Below, one piece after another: positions 25,901 to 38,392 of a DNA stretch of 64,000 nt. Position 1 is the first letter of the stretch; each line of letters starts with the position of its first letter. The stretch is from NCBI GenBank assembly GCA_946807835.1, contig OX327709.1:20709501-20773500 (forward strand), written 5' to 3'. The translations under genes and the position numbers were made by a program. The notes beneath the pieces are model-generated. The model had not been told where the DNA came from. It searched no databases and worked only from the letters and a program-made list of their open reading frames with translations. This DNA is from Ailanthus altissimus. Lineage: Eukaryota > Streptophyta > Magnoliopsida > Sapindales > Simaroubaceae.

Positions 25901-27869
25901 AGCATTTTTAAGCGGACTTTTGATCACCTGTGATGGTGACAATCTTAAAATGTATTTGAAATAGGAAACACTTTTACAATTTTAGGATGTATCTTGAATA
26001 GGAAAATAAAGTTTACCCTAATCCAAAAAAAATGTTATACAACGAAGTATAACAACACCCATAAAATAAGAAGTTAAACATTGAAGTAGGGCAAGATCTT
26101 CATCTTTTAAATCTTTTCCCTTTTTTCAATTAATTCTCTCTAAGCAGATTATAACCTTCAAACAATCTTTTACAACCTTTAAAGTTTAATCACGACTTCA
26201 AATATCCTATTGTAGCACTTAAGGCTCCAAGACTATATATTTACAGTTTATAGTTTTATTGATTTTATAAAAGCTTAGCCTTTTTGTACTAAAAAAGATC
26301 TTCAATAGTGAATAAACTTATTATATTTGGTGAAGTGAATATAAATTCACCTTGAATCAGACCACTATAATTATGTTTCCTGTATGCTTGTGATAAGTTT
26401 TTTGTTGGGCTTAGTTAAACCCAAAGATTTAAAAGCCCAATGCACATACCAAGGAGATCACAAGATTGTTTTTAAGATCATCTCGTTGAGAGACCCAATT
26501 TTTGTATTTTAAAATAAATAAATTTAACTCGTTGACCCCTTGATAACCTAAGATTTGAGCTCAATAATTTATATTATTTATTTATATTTATGTCTTTTAC
26601 AAATGTTATGTGTTACTTTATAGGTTTTGATTTACATTTTATTTTTTTATGTTAGAATTTACAATTACTGAGGTTATTTACAAGATTTGCATTCAAATTA
26701 TCAAGATTTAGTTATGTTCGCAAATATAATGTTACAAATTTTACTAGATTCATACAAATTTACACTTGCTATGTTATATTTATATGTCTTATATGTGGTT
26801 TATAAAATTTATATTTAATTTTTTTATATATATTTATAGTTTTTTATCTTAAATTATATTTCTTTTTATAAATAACATGATTTAGTTATAGATTTGCGTT
26901 AAATTTCATTTTTCTTATTAGAATTTATGGGTGCAAAATCTACTCATAAAGTTTATGCTCCATGTTTAAATTTTAGTACCAAATAAAATAGTTTCTTTAT
27001 CTATTCCATATCTATGTACACATTTTACATTATACTTGTCTTCTTTATGGTTTACAAAATTTATGTTTTATTTTTTAAAATTTTGGTGTTGTTGATAAAA
27101 AAATTTGGTTAGACTAATGAGTTTTAAATTTATTTAGGAGAGAATGAATTTAGGCCTCTATTGGGCCATACTAAAAATGAGCTTGAGTTCGTCAACTCTA
27201 ACTTCCCGATAATAAAAACACAACAACTTTATTGTCTCATCAGTAGTTATTTCAATAAAAACTCTCTAATGCTTAAGTCAACGATTTTTGAGAAGATGAA
27301 ATTAGTTGAAAGTTCTAAGTGAGAAAAAAATTTCATTACCCTTTGTAACTATGAGGTTACCTCTTTTATAGTTGATTCTTGCCGTTTCATCCCGAAAAAC
27401 ATAGGTGGGATATTTAGTCATTTTTATAGTACCTGATGGTGATTTCGGGGTAATTAGATTAATTATCCCAAGACTTCCATGCTTGCTTTGTAAGATGAAA
27501 CTTTAATTCTAATCCTGTGATTGATGGCGAGGTCAAGGTGATTAAATCGATCATCTCAAGACTTTTGCTCTTGCCTTGCAGTGATAGAGTGAGAAATATT
27601 TTTTCTTCAGTATAAAGAGTATTTATTTTATTAAATTTTAAAAAGAATATAATTCATCCATGTCATCTTTCTTTAACCTATTGAGTCTGTAAATATGTTG
27701 AATTTTTTTTTTAAAATCCCAAACTCACTATTAAAACTAAAAGTTATAATTTTATTCAATTATTAATACTAGAATCTTATTTTGGTATCAAAGAAAGAAT
27801 GATTATCTAATGATGATTTTGAGAGAAAGTGAGAATTGGTAGAGTAACAAAGAATGAATTAAGGGTTAG
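25900..27869. other. AT-rich intergenic DNA, possibly LTR debris
   Basis: No coding signal. 26500-27120 is dominated by A/T runs. Near 27440-27590 two similar segments of about 87 bases follow each other (each with a block like CAAGACTT followed by TGC and CTTG), a small tandem duplication. The stretch could include the gypsy LTR upstream of the remnant, but I see no proof. Confidence 0.5.
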
Positions 27870-28770
27870 TAAAGAAATCAAAAAATCAAATTGGACAGAG
27901 CAAACTGAACCGAACTTGTCCAATTTGGTTTTTTATTTTATATTTTTAAAAAATCAAAATTTTGATTCAATTTTTAATTTCGTATTTTTGAATTGAGAAC
28001 CGAATTTTTCTTAAAAAATAAAAGAAAATACATGTGGCATCTTAGAAATGAAATAGAACTGAAAACAGAACCGAAGTGAATTATTTAATGCCAAAAGTGA
28101 GTCTAATTTGAGCTAATTCGAAGTCAAAAGTTCAAACCAAGGAACTGAATAGGACCAATTCGACTTAATACCAATTTATTTTTCAATTATTTTTTAAAAA
28201 ATCGGTTGGTCCGATTCGATTTACTCCAAAAATCAAATCAAACCCCTACAATGAACAAGTAATAAAGCTTTTAAAAATAAAAGGTTTTTATAAAATATTG
28301 AAAAGGGTTGGGTTGATATTAGGAGTAGGCATTTTTGGTTCAATTCAATTTTTATGTAGAACCAAAAATCAAATTAAACCGATCAGTTTTAAAAAATTCA
28401 ATTGAGAACCAAATCGATGAGGTGTTGAATTGAATCAAATTGGTTCGGTTCGGTTTGATTTCTGATTTGGACTTTTGGCCACATATAAATTCAAATTAGG
28501 CTCACGTGTAGAATTGAATGGTTCGGTTCAATTCAGTCATCGATTCGATTTGGTTCTCAGTTTCATTCTATTTTAAGGGTGCCAAGTGTATTTTCTTTTA
28601 TTTTTTTGAAAAAATTCGATTCTCAGTTCAGAAGTTTGCAATTAAAAATTGAATTTAATTTTTAAACTTTTAATATATAAAACCAAAAATCGAATCAGTC
28701 ATGACATAATTGAATCAAATCGGTTCAGTTCAATCCGCTTCCGATTTGATTTTTAACTACCTCTAATTGA
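27870..28770. repeat. Two copies of one repeat in opposite orientation
   Basis: The segment 27870-28255 and the reverse complement of 28320-28770 share long stretches, for example the shared AAAATAAAAGAAAATACA core and flanking GAGAACCGAA / GAGAATCGAA forms. Both are made of degenerate GAACCGAA / TTCGGTTC units, a composition common in non-autonomous plant repeats. About 60 bases separate them. This looks like two insertions of one repeat family or one long foldback element. The family is not identified. Confidence 0.75.
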
Positions 28771-29235
28771 TATTTATAATTTTTTTTTTTAAAAAAAATT
28801 TTTAATCGGTTAGTTAATATGTTAATGAAGTATTTAAATAATTAATTTTTTAAAGAATAATATTGTGAACCATGAATTTTATTCAACGATTCACCTTAAT
28901 TCAAAGTATTGTTGTGGAAATGTTTTTTACGTGGATCATGAAAGACGCCCTAAAAAAAAGATCGCACGTTTAACTGCTTGACTAATTATTATTATTTTGG
29001 TCACATTTAACTGCTTGACTATTGCTCCCTCATCAATTGGTTCAAAAGAGATCCGTGATGAAGCAAAATTCAACAAAAATTTCTCATGCTACGATAACGA
29101 TTACAAATACTCCCTTTTTTTTTCTCAACTGCAGGCTTTACACTTAGCTTCTTCATTTTTGCATCAACAAGACAAGAATTCTCCATGAGTTTTAGTTAAA
29201 CTGAAAGCGAGTGTGATTGTGTTTCGCGGCTAAAA
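28771..29235. other. AKR copy 1 upstream region
   Basis: The first part is AT-rich. From about 28980 the composition becomes more balanced and likely includes the promoter and 5' leader of AKR copy 1. An AT-rich stretch with TTATTATTATTTTGG occurs near 28985. The start codon context at 29236 (AAAAATGG) is favourable. No specific element is called. Confidence 0.5.
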
Positions 29236-31369
29236 ATGGCAGAAGGACTCCGTTACTTCAAATTGAACATGGGTGCTAAGATCCCTTCAGTTGGGCTGGG
29301 CACGTGGGCCGCCGAGCCTGGTGTCCTCGGTGACGCCATCGCCACTGCTGTTAAGGTACAATTGACAGCAGAGTTTTATTTCTATCATCAATCAGTCACA
29401 GTTCTGCATTGGTTAAATTTACTGTTAAATTCGTGTGCTGATACAGATCGGTTATAGGCACATTGATTGCGCTTCTATGTATGGCAATGAGAAGGAGGTA
29501 ACTACATCTCTTTTTTTTTTTAATTTCTTGAATTTTCATTAGGAAAACTATTTAACTGTTTAGTCATCTCATATATAATTTTTCTGATTTATACAGATTG
29601 GTTATGCACTGAAGAAGTTGTTTGTTGATGGCGTAGTGAAACGTGAGGACTTATGGATCACCTCCAAACTCTGGTTTGTTCCTACTTTTAACTTTTTGTT
29701 TTGCTTGGTGCTTTTGGGTTTTCACAAAGCTAAAGTTTATCGAGTTAAATTCAAATTTGAATGCAAATTCACAAGTGTTGTTAGTTACATCAGGTGCTCA
29801 CTTCCCCATTTTGAAATTTTCTATCTATCTAATTAGAACTACGATTGTAGGTGTACTGATCACTTGCCAGAAGATGTACCAAAGGCCTTAGACAGAAGTT
29901 TGCAGGACCTCCAACTTGACTATGTGGATCTCTATCTAGTATGTACATCACCATTCAGCTTCCCTGCAGATGAAGATGTCATAGAGAATTTGTTTTTCAA
30001 ATTATGCTTTAATTTAGGTCTCTTGATTTGTCTCTGAAGCCAGAATTTGCAAAGCTATGTTGTGACATGCTTCTTGATAATTATAAAGCGTATGATGTGG
30101 GAGTCATCTCTTATAATTTATTTGTTAGATATGATTGTTTCTTTGTTAGTAAAAGTAGATTTTTTCTCTTTTGAAGATCCACTGGCCAGTCAGCATGAAA
30201 AAGGGGTCAGATGGGAAGCCTGAAAACCTTACCCAACCTGACATACCTAGCACATGGAAAGCGATGGAGGCGCTCTATCATTCTGGCAAGGCTCGAGCAA
30301 TTGGAGTTAGTAATTTCTCTTTGAAGAAACTTGGGGATTTGTTGGAAATAGCATGTATTCCCCCTGCTGTGAATCAAGTGGAATGCCACCCAGCATGGCA
30401 ACAGGCAAAGCTACAGGAATTCTGTAAATCCAAGGGGATTCACCTATCTGTGGGTATATTATTCTTAAGTGGTTTACTTTCATTTTGGGGATTAAATAGT
30501 TATAATTGAGTGGAATATGTGCATTTGCAAATGTCTCGTGCTCAATAAACACTTACTCTAAATGCTTTGGAAAGAATTAAAGATGGACTTCTTTCTTTTT
30601 CTTTCAAGGTTAGAAAAATCCACTGGTAAACTACAATTGTAATGAACTTTTCTTTTCTCAGGGTTTTTCGCCGCTTGGTTCCCGTAGGAACAAACATAGG
30701 GTTCTTGAAAATCAATTAATCAATATAGTTGCACAGAAATTGGGCAAATCTTCTGCACAAGTGGCTCTTCGCTGGGGGCTACAAATGGGTCACAGTGTTC
30801 TGCCTAAGAGCACAAATGAGGCTAGGTTGAAGGAAAATTATGATATCTTTGATTGGTGTATACCTGAAGATTTATTGGCCAAGCTTTCTAAAATTGAGCA
30901 GGCAAGTAATGTTTTCTTTTCTAATCCTCGCTTCTGTCTGACTCAATTTATAATACATGCTAATTTTTGCTTGTGCTTGACTTTGCTTATGATTATGGCC
31001 GTTTTTTTACTCTTCCAATTTATATAAACCTCAGGGTGATAAAATCTGCAATAAATCCACAAGAATGGCCACCCTAGCTTCCTGTCAATTATCTTGCATT
31101 CTGCGTTCTCAATTATATTGCATTTACTTAAGCTTTTGCCTTATTTCTATACTTCCCATAGTTGCTTTAATGATGCTTTTCTGTTTCCATATTGTACTGT
31201 GATTATTTTCTGAAAAGATGGTCCAAATAAACCAATCATTTCTAGCTTAGATGATCGAATTTGATGTTTTTCAATCATGCAGGAGAGGCTAGTCAAAGGT
31301 GCTGCATTTGTGCACGAGACTTTTGGCATATATAGGACTCTTGAAGAGCTCTGGGATGGTGAAATCTGA
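29236..31369 (+). CDS. AKR4C: Aldo-keto reductase AKR4C-type, copy 1 (intact, seven exons)
   Basis: An NADPH-dependent reductase of aldehydes and some ketones; plant AKR4C members detoxify reactive carbonyls made under stress. Exons are 29236-29355, 29447-29497, 29597-29673, 29851-29938, 30177-30449, 30662-30901 and 31283-31369, giving 311 residues, a normal AKR length. The catalytic tetrad is present: Asp47 and Tyr52 (HIDCASMY), Lys81 (TSKLW) and His114 (IHWP). The cofactor-binding LPKS block lies in exon 6. The C-terminal HETFG and WDGEI are family signatures. The donor of intron 6 is GCAAGT rather than GT, an arrangement shared by all three copies. Relative to copies 2 and 3 it lacks one codon in exon 5 and three in exon 6. 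There is no lesion. The chloroplast or cytosol location cannot be decided; no transit peptide is visible. Confidence 0.95.
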
Positions 31370-32329
31370 GTAGGGATTCAGGGCTTGAGACATAGGGTTA
31401 ATATTACTTTCTATGTTTTGCACCTACTTGTTATAGTGGTAGTTGAAATTTCCTGCTTCTGAAAATTGAAGTAAATAATTCAGGACAGTTCAATCAAGGT
31501 TAGATGTAGAGGAAAACTGCTGTTGATGAAGTGAGAACTCAAGAATGCTCTTGTTACGAGCTTTTTATTTCAAATAGTCCTTTTACGGACTCTCAACTTT
31601 TCTGATGTCTCAAGCTTTTTATTACACAATTCAAATTTTGTTGTGAAGATGTATAACAAAAAGCTGTGAAACAATATTACAAGTATAGACATTTTTATCT
31701 TCATTCAATATTTTCGCTACAAATCTCAAATTTCTAATTATGTCAAATTTTTTTTTTTTTTTTGTCTGAAATATATAATAACAAAAACCTTAAAACATGT
31801 AATCAAAGAGCCAGTAAATCTGGAGTTACCGTACAAAAAGTCACAGTAAAATACTTGGGCTTCATCACATTCACAGGTCAAAATACAGAAAACAACTTGT
31901 GCAGATATCCAGCAGAGACGAAATAGAAATGGCCTATAATGATGCTTCAAAGCAAGTGGAAGACAGCAGCCAGCCCAGTATTGCTAGTGGGATAAAGCAG
32001 GCGGCCCATGATTGCAAGTGGGATATAGTAGCCAGCCGCAGATTCAACGAGAGAAAGACTATTATAATTGACTTCTTAACCGTTATCTCATATTTTTATT
32101 TTAAATAATGTGTGAAATAATTATTAAATAATAAAATAATATAATAAATAATTTTAAAAATTATAATATTTTATTTTTAAAAAAAATTACATATATATAT
32201 ATTCTTACATATATTATCTTAAGAGAAAAAATTTAAACTTAGGTGAAGATATGAGCTTGGAATAGCTCAATCAATTCGATTAGTCTTTGTACTTAAAATT
32301 ATAATATTTTATTATTTGATAATTATTTA
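31370..32329. other. AKR copy 1 downstream region
   Basis: This stretch holds the 3' UTR of copy 1 (polyadenylation somewhere after 31620) and then AT-rich spacer with a poly-T run at 31748-31763. A balanced-composition patch at 31800-32060 is open on both strands for about 70 codons but resembles no known protein. 32090-32200 is like the AT-rich MITE-type sequence seen elsewhere in the window. Confidence 0.55.
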
Positions 32330-33775
32330 ATTTGTTAATTTAAAATAGGGGTATTAATGTCATTGGTTGCATAAATGACACTGTTACGACGGCTGTTACA
32401 TTAATTACATTGGCCCTTTCAATTAACTCTCTTTGGTTTGCACAAATGACACTGTTACGGCAGCGGTAACATTAATTACATTGTGCGCCCCTTCAACAAA
32501 CTCTCCGTTGTCTTTGCCATTTACATTATTTTTGTCTTTTTATTTTAATTTGAATTGTCTTCTTCTTTTTTATATAGTTATTTTGTTTTGTTTTTATTTT
32601 TTGTTTTCCTTTTATTGTTTTATTTTCTTTTTGTATTATAAATAAATAATTATTTATTTAATAATTTAAATAAATAAATAAATAAATTATCAATTATTTT
32701 AATAAAATATTATTCAAATAATAAAAAATAAATTATTGATTTAATAATTAAGTAAATAAATAAAAACTTATTATATTAATTAAATAATTAATAATAAAAT
32801 AAATATATATATTTTACACGGTATGTATCACGCGCGCGACATGCATATGTGGCGGCGTGCATATGCAAACTCGTGCAATGATTGATAATTGGATATTAAC
32901 ATTCACCCCCCTAAGGTTTGCACAAACATAAATAATATTGTCATGGCAGTTATCACGTTAATTATATGGTACCTTATTTGCTAGCTTTTCGTTATCTTTT
33001 GCTGTTTACACTGTTTTTATTTTTTATTTTTGTATTATAAATAGATAAATAAATTTTTATTTATTTAATAATTTAAATAAATAATAACTAATTAAATAAT
33101 TTAACAATTATATTAATAAAATATTATTAAATGATAAAATATAATTTATTTATTTAATGATTGAATAAATAAAAAATATATAATTATTTACAAATTTATG
33201 GTATTAATTAATTATTTAATAATACAAAAAAATATATTTTGTGCATGCAACTCGTGTAGGGCAATTTCAATGACATGTAGCGTGCGAAACATGCATATGT
33301 TGCATGTCATATGGCCTGGACATGCAAGCCACATATTATGTCGAGGGTGTGCAAAATATATTTATTTTATTTTATTATTAAATAATTAATTAATAAATAT
33401 AATAAATTTATAAATAATAATATTTTTATTTATTTACTTAATATTTAAATAAATAGATTTTTAGTATTTAAATAATATTTTATTAAAATAATTGATAAAT
33501 TATTTATTTAATTGTTATTTATTTAAATTATTAAATAAATAAAAAGTATTTATTTATTTATAATACAAAAAGAAAATAAAAAATAAAACAAAATAAAATA
33601 ACTATAAAAAGAAAAAAAGACAATTTAAATTAAAAAAACAAAAATAATGTAAAAGGCAAGATAACAGAGAGTTGATTGTAGAGGCATAGTATAATTAATG
33701 TGATAGCTGTATTATTTATTTATGCAAATCTTAAGGTGTGACAGTGTTAATATCTCATTTAAAATAAAATTTATA
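32330..33775. mobile_element. Foldback-type repeat cluster (about 1.4 kb)
   Basis: The left end (about 32340-32590) is found again in reverse complement at about 33570-33775. Both have a GGTATTAA / TTAATATC end, a CACTGTTAC-type block, a CTCTCYGTT-type block and ACATTATTTTTGT. A further direct-orientation copy of the head lies at 32890-33010, and an extra partial head at 32430-32480. Between them are AT-rich runs and two GC-richer patches with CATGCATATG repeats (32820-32880, 33240-33350). The arrangement suits a foldback or TIR element with internal duplication. No coding capacity is seen, and the borders are approximate. Confidence 0.7.
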
Positions 33776-34032
33776 AAATGTAGTATTACTCTTGTAATTC
33801 GTACTCTTAAGAGGAGTACGTCTGCACGTGTCACTATGTTTAAAGATATAAAAGCCAAAACGGGTTAGCAATAAAATTCGTATCCGATCGGTCAAACGGG
33901 TCCTTCAATTATTCCAAATGTTACGTCATGGAGGACATAAGCGTCGATTGAGGAACAAAGAACGAATCAAGAGAACACAAGTCAAATAGTAATCAAAATT
34001 CCGTAGCTTTTTTGGCTTCCCCTTTCTTCGTT

Positions 34033-35868
34033 GGGAAATTATCCGGGTTTATTATTAATTTAATATAATTTTTTTTATTAAAATTAATTTTTTTAAATTT
34101 TATTAACTAAATAGATATTATATTGATTATTTTATTTTTATTATAATTTTAATAATTCTTAATTAATTATAAAAAATCTTATTTATAATGATAATAATAA
34201 TTTTAAAAAAATAATAATATAAATTATTTAATATTTTAATTTTTTTAAAATAAATTAAAAAACTTAATATAAAAATAAGTACAAATTAAAAACATAAAAA
34301 AAAATATTTGTTAGGCACAGTAAACATTTTACTCGCTAAGTGCATCGTTTGACGTGCGTCCAACAAATGGGCAAAGGCGCTAGGCGCATCGCTTGGCGCG
34401 CGCCATTGCCTAGTAAACCTTGGCTTTTGCCAAGCTTTGTTTTTATTTATTTATTAATTTAATTTTAATTTTTATTTAAATTAATTATATTTTAATTAAT
34501 GTATTAAAAATAAAATAATTAATTAATTGAAATAATCAATTTATTTTTATTTATTTATTTTAATTACTTTTTGAAAAATAAAACGTTATTCAACTAAATA
34601 ATTTATATTATTAAAATATAACTTTTTATTAAAATAATTAATTTAAATTTTTATTAAATTAATAAAAAATTATATTATAATTCTATAATATAAATTATTT
34701 AATAAAATAACTTTTTATTTTTTATAAAACAATTAATTTTAAATTTTTTATTAAAATAATAAAAAAATTATATTTTAGTTATATAATATAAATTATTTAA
34801 TTAAATAAATTTTTATTTTTTATACTTAATAAATTAATTATTTTTTTAATACATAAATTAAAAACAATTAATTTAAATTTAAATTAAAAAAACTTGGGCG
34901 CATGCGTGGGGCACGCGCCTCACGCATGCGCCCCAAGTTTTTTTTTTAATTTTAATTATATTAATTATTTGAAAAATAAATTAAAAAAATTTAAATTATA
35001 TTTATTTTATTTTTTATTTAAATTAATTATTTTTAATTTATGTATTAAAAAAGAAAATAATTAATTTATTAATTATAAAAAATAAAAAGTTATTTAATTG
35101 AATAATTTATATTATATAATTAAAATATAATTTTTTTATTAATTTAATAAAAAATTAAAATTAATTGTTTTATAAAAAATAAAAAAGTTATTTTATTAAA
35201 TAATTTATATTATATAATTAAAAAATAATTTTTTATTAATTTAATAAAAAGTTAAAATTAATTATTTTAATAAAAAGTTATATTTTATTAATATAAATTA
35301 TTTAGTTGAATAACTTTTTATTTTTTATAAATTAATTAAAATTAATTAATTAATTATTTTAATTAATTAATTATTTTATTTTTTAATACATTAATTAAAA
35401 TATAATTAATTTAAATAAAAATTAAATTAAAATTAAATAAATAAATAAAAGCAAAGCTTGGCAAAAGCCAAGCTTTGTTGAACGCGTGCTAAACAATGCG
35501 CTCGATGCTTTTACTCAATTGTTGGGCACGCACCAAGCGATGCGCCCAGCGAAAAAAATACTCATTGAGCACATGTCTAAGCGCGCACCTAATAAGTGTT
35601 TTTTTTTTATGTTTTTAATTTTTATTTATTTTTATATAAATTGTTTTAATTCATTTATAAAAAAAATAAAATATTAAATAATTTATATTAATTAATTATA
35701 TTATTATTTTTTAAAAATTATTATTATTATTATTATAAATAATATTTTTTATAATTAATTAAAAAATATTAAAATTATAATAAGAGTAAAATAATTAAAT
35801 TAATAAAATTTAAAATATTTAACATCAATCAAAATAAATTTATATTAAATTAGTGGTCAAAATTTCCC
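34033..35868. mobile_element. Giant foldback element with arms near 880 bp (MULE-like ends)
   Basis: The whole 1836 bp is one inverted repeat. The ends are GGGAAATT at 34033 and AATTTCCC ending at 35868. Blocks pair across a centre near 34915-34950: CTTGGCTTTTGCCAAGCTTTG at 34419 pairs with its complement around 35458-35478. The GC-rich core at 34891-34938 is itself a palindrome built on GGGCGCATGCGTG. The arms are almost wholly A/T apart from a few GC-rich islands with GGCGC / GCGCC. Nine-base flanks TTCTTCGTT and TTCTTTCTT differ at two positions and could be a decayed target duplication. There is no ORF of note, so it is non-autonomous. It ends 82 bases before AKR copy 2. Confidence 0.85.
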
Positions 35869-35950
35869 TTCTTTCTTTGGCTTATATATACACAGTCCAG
35901 TTGCATTTCATGCAGTTCAGAATTTACGAGCATTTAAGAGTTACTGAAAA

Positions 35951-38392
35951 ATGGCAGCAGCAATTCGATTCTTTGAATTGAACACCGGAGCCAAAATCCC
36001 TTCGGTCGGTTTAGGCACGTGGCAGGCCGCCCTTGGTGTCGTCGCCGACGCCGTTACTACTGCCGTCAAGGTTCTTTTTTTTTTTAAAAAAAAAATGTAA
36101 TTGGTTAAGAATTTGTTTTCATAAATTTTTATGTGAGCCGAGCCCAGGCTTACGAGCGCTTCGTTTGTGTTAATGCAGGTCGGATATCGGCACATCGACT
36201 GTGCTTAAGCTTATGCTAATGAGAAAGAGGTAATTTTTCTTTCTATTAATTCCACTGAATAAATTTATCACCAGTTATTATTATTTTTTGGTTCCCTGGA
36301 ATCATGTTTTTCTTTTCTTTCATTTTTGGTATGTTTTACTGTGTAATTTAAGACGCTTTTGTTTCTTTGCTTATTTTGTGGGGAAATATATGCCCCAAAT
36401 TTGTATTAACAAATACCGATTTGTTGTTTACATAGATTGGTGATGCACTGAAGAAGCTGTTTGCTGAAGGAGTAGTCAAGCGTGAGGACCTATGGATCAC
36501 CTCCAAACTCTGGTTTGTGCTCTTTATATTATATGTTCATGCTTTGATTTTTAGTTGTGTTAGGCTGGTCGGTTTTGGTTGAAGATCATGTTCTTTTTCT
36601 TCCAATTTTTCTTCTGCAGGTGTACACATCATGCTCCAGAAGATGTGCCCAAGGCATTGGATCAAACTTTACAGGACTTGCAACTTAACTATCTGGATCT
36701 ATATTTAGTATGTTGCCCTACCTTTTGACTTCATCAAACGATTATGATCTTTCCCAAAATAATTCTTCTTACCTGTTCTTCAAATTTTGGTTAGTCATTG
36801 GAATTAACTGCCATTAACTTTTAATTGTGGAAAAATTGAGTCGTTTTGGCATTTCTCTTTCATATATAGAATCTTACTTAAAGTTTGTTACTTCTTTGTT
36901 ACGAAACGTTAAAAATAATTTGAAGATCCACTGGCCAGTAAGTATGAAGAAGGGGTCAACTGAATTTAAGCCTGAAAACTTTACCCAGCACAACATACCA
37001 AGTACATGGAAAGCGATGGAGGCACTATATGATTCTGGCAAGGCTCGAGGAATCGGAGTTAGTAATTTCTCTTCAAAGAAACTTGGTGATCTCTTGGAAG
37101 TAGCACGTGTGCCTCCTGCTGTTAACCAAGTTGAATGCCACCCTACATGGCAGCAGCAAAAGTTGCATGCATTTTGTAAATCCAAAGGAGTTCATTTAAC
37201 TGTGAGTATTCAATCTTATATCTTCATCTGTTGTTTGTTTGGGAGTTTACAATGGTTTTGACCTAAGGGAGCAGATTCCTTGTTAATATGTCTTGTATTT
37301 TTCCATGTTCTCTTCCCATTTATGTGTGATTTTCTAATGTGTTTTATTTAATTGGGCATATTGCAGGGGTTCTCATCACTCGGCTCCCCAGGTACTGGAT
37401 TTATCAAGGGTAATGTTCTTAAGAATCCAATCCTTATCATGGTTGCAGAAAAACTAGGCAAGACACCAGCACAAGTGGCTCTTCGTTGGGGACTACAAGT
37501 GGGTTATAGCATAATTCCTAAGAGCACAAGTGAGGTAAGGATCAAAGCAAACCTTGACCTTTTTGACTGGTCTATACCAGAAGACTTGTTAGCCCAGTTT
37601 TCTGAAATTGAGCAGGCAAGTTGAAGTTCTATTATCTTTTTTATATTTAGCTTTCCGTTTTCTCTTTAAGGTGCAATCTACGTCTGGTTCCTGTGTGCTT
37701 CACTCACCTGCTTAGTATATTAAAGATTCTGTTTTACATTATATGATCAAGTGCATACCCAGTTTTCCTTTTTGCTTCGCTCACCTGCTTAGTATATAAT
37801 CAAAGATTCTGTTTTACAGCGTATGATTAAAAATTCTGATCTATTAAGTATAGTATGATTGCTTCTGCTACCAATCTATATAACGGATTAAATGGCATTC
37901 CTGCCATTTGTCTAGCAGTGTCTTGTGTAATATGTTTCAAGCATTTCTTCACATTATTGATTTTCCAAAAATCTGCCTCTTAGATTATTCAGGCTATGTA
38001 TGTAATTGTGCTGCTTCTGTTTAATTTTAAAAGCACAACAGCTAAAGTGCTTTGTGAATGCCTACTTTTAAATCTCAGCTTAACAACCACCAACCTACTT
38101 AACAGCTATTTTTTCATCCTACAACAACTGTGGATTAAAAGCCATAACACTTCAATCCCAAATATACCTTGAATGCTCTCTGGAATTTTATGGTCATCTA
38201 TGTTTTAGTAATCATCCCACTTCATTGTTTAGATTAGATACAGATGAATTGGGTATCTGGTACAAAAACATGATTGACTTAAAGGTATTTAATCTTGCAG
38301 GAGAGGCTAATTAAAGGATTTTTTTTTTTTTTGTACACGAGACTTTGGGTGCATATAAGACCATTGAGGAACTCTGGGACGGTGAAATATGA
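35951..38392 (+). pseudogene. Aldo-keto reductase AKR4C-type, copy 2 (pseudogene)
   Basis: The gene has the same seven-exon plan as its neighbours: 35951-36070, 36179-36229, 36436-36512, 36620-36707, 36926-37201, 37367-37615 and 38301-38392. Exon lengths and phases are preserved in exons 1-6 and all splice sites look usable, with the same GC donor at intron 6. Two lesions are seen. A TAA at 36206-36208 in exon 2 comes three codons after the catalytic Asp47. In exon 7 a run of 14 T (38316 onward) is of a length that breaks the frame before the conserved HET block. Exon 6 also has Ser for Pro in the SPLGS loop. Catalytic Lys and His are otherwise kept. The decay is light, so inactivation is recent. 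A sequencing error could explain the poly-T but not the stop. Confidence 0.9.

Noticed and set aside
31738..32108. Overlapping open frames on both strands downstream of AKR copy 1
   Set aside because: Composition is more balanced than the surroundings, but neither frame resembles a known protein and no splice partners were seen.
32433..32645. 70-codon frame rich in Phe and Leu
   Set aside because: The translation is the product of T-rich low-complexity sequence in the foldback element.
34033..35868. Interpreting the giant palindrome as a replication origin or assembly artefact
   Set aside because: The GGGAAATT ends, partial target duplication and scattered arm differences fit an old transposon better than a recent assembly mirror, though long-read data would be needed to be certain.
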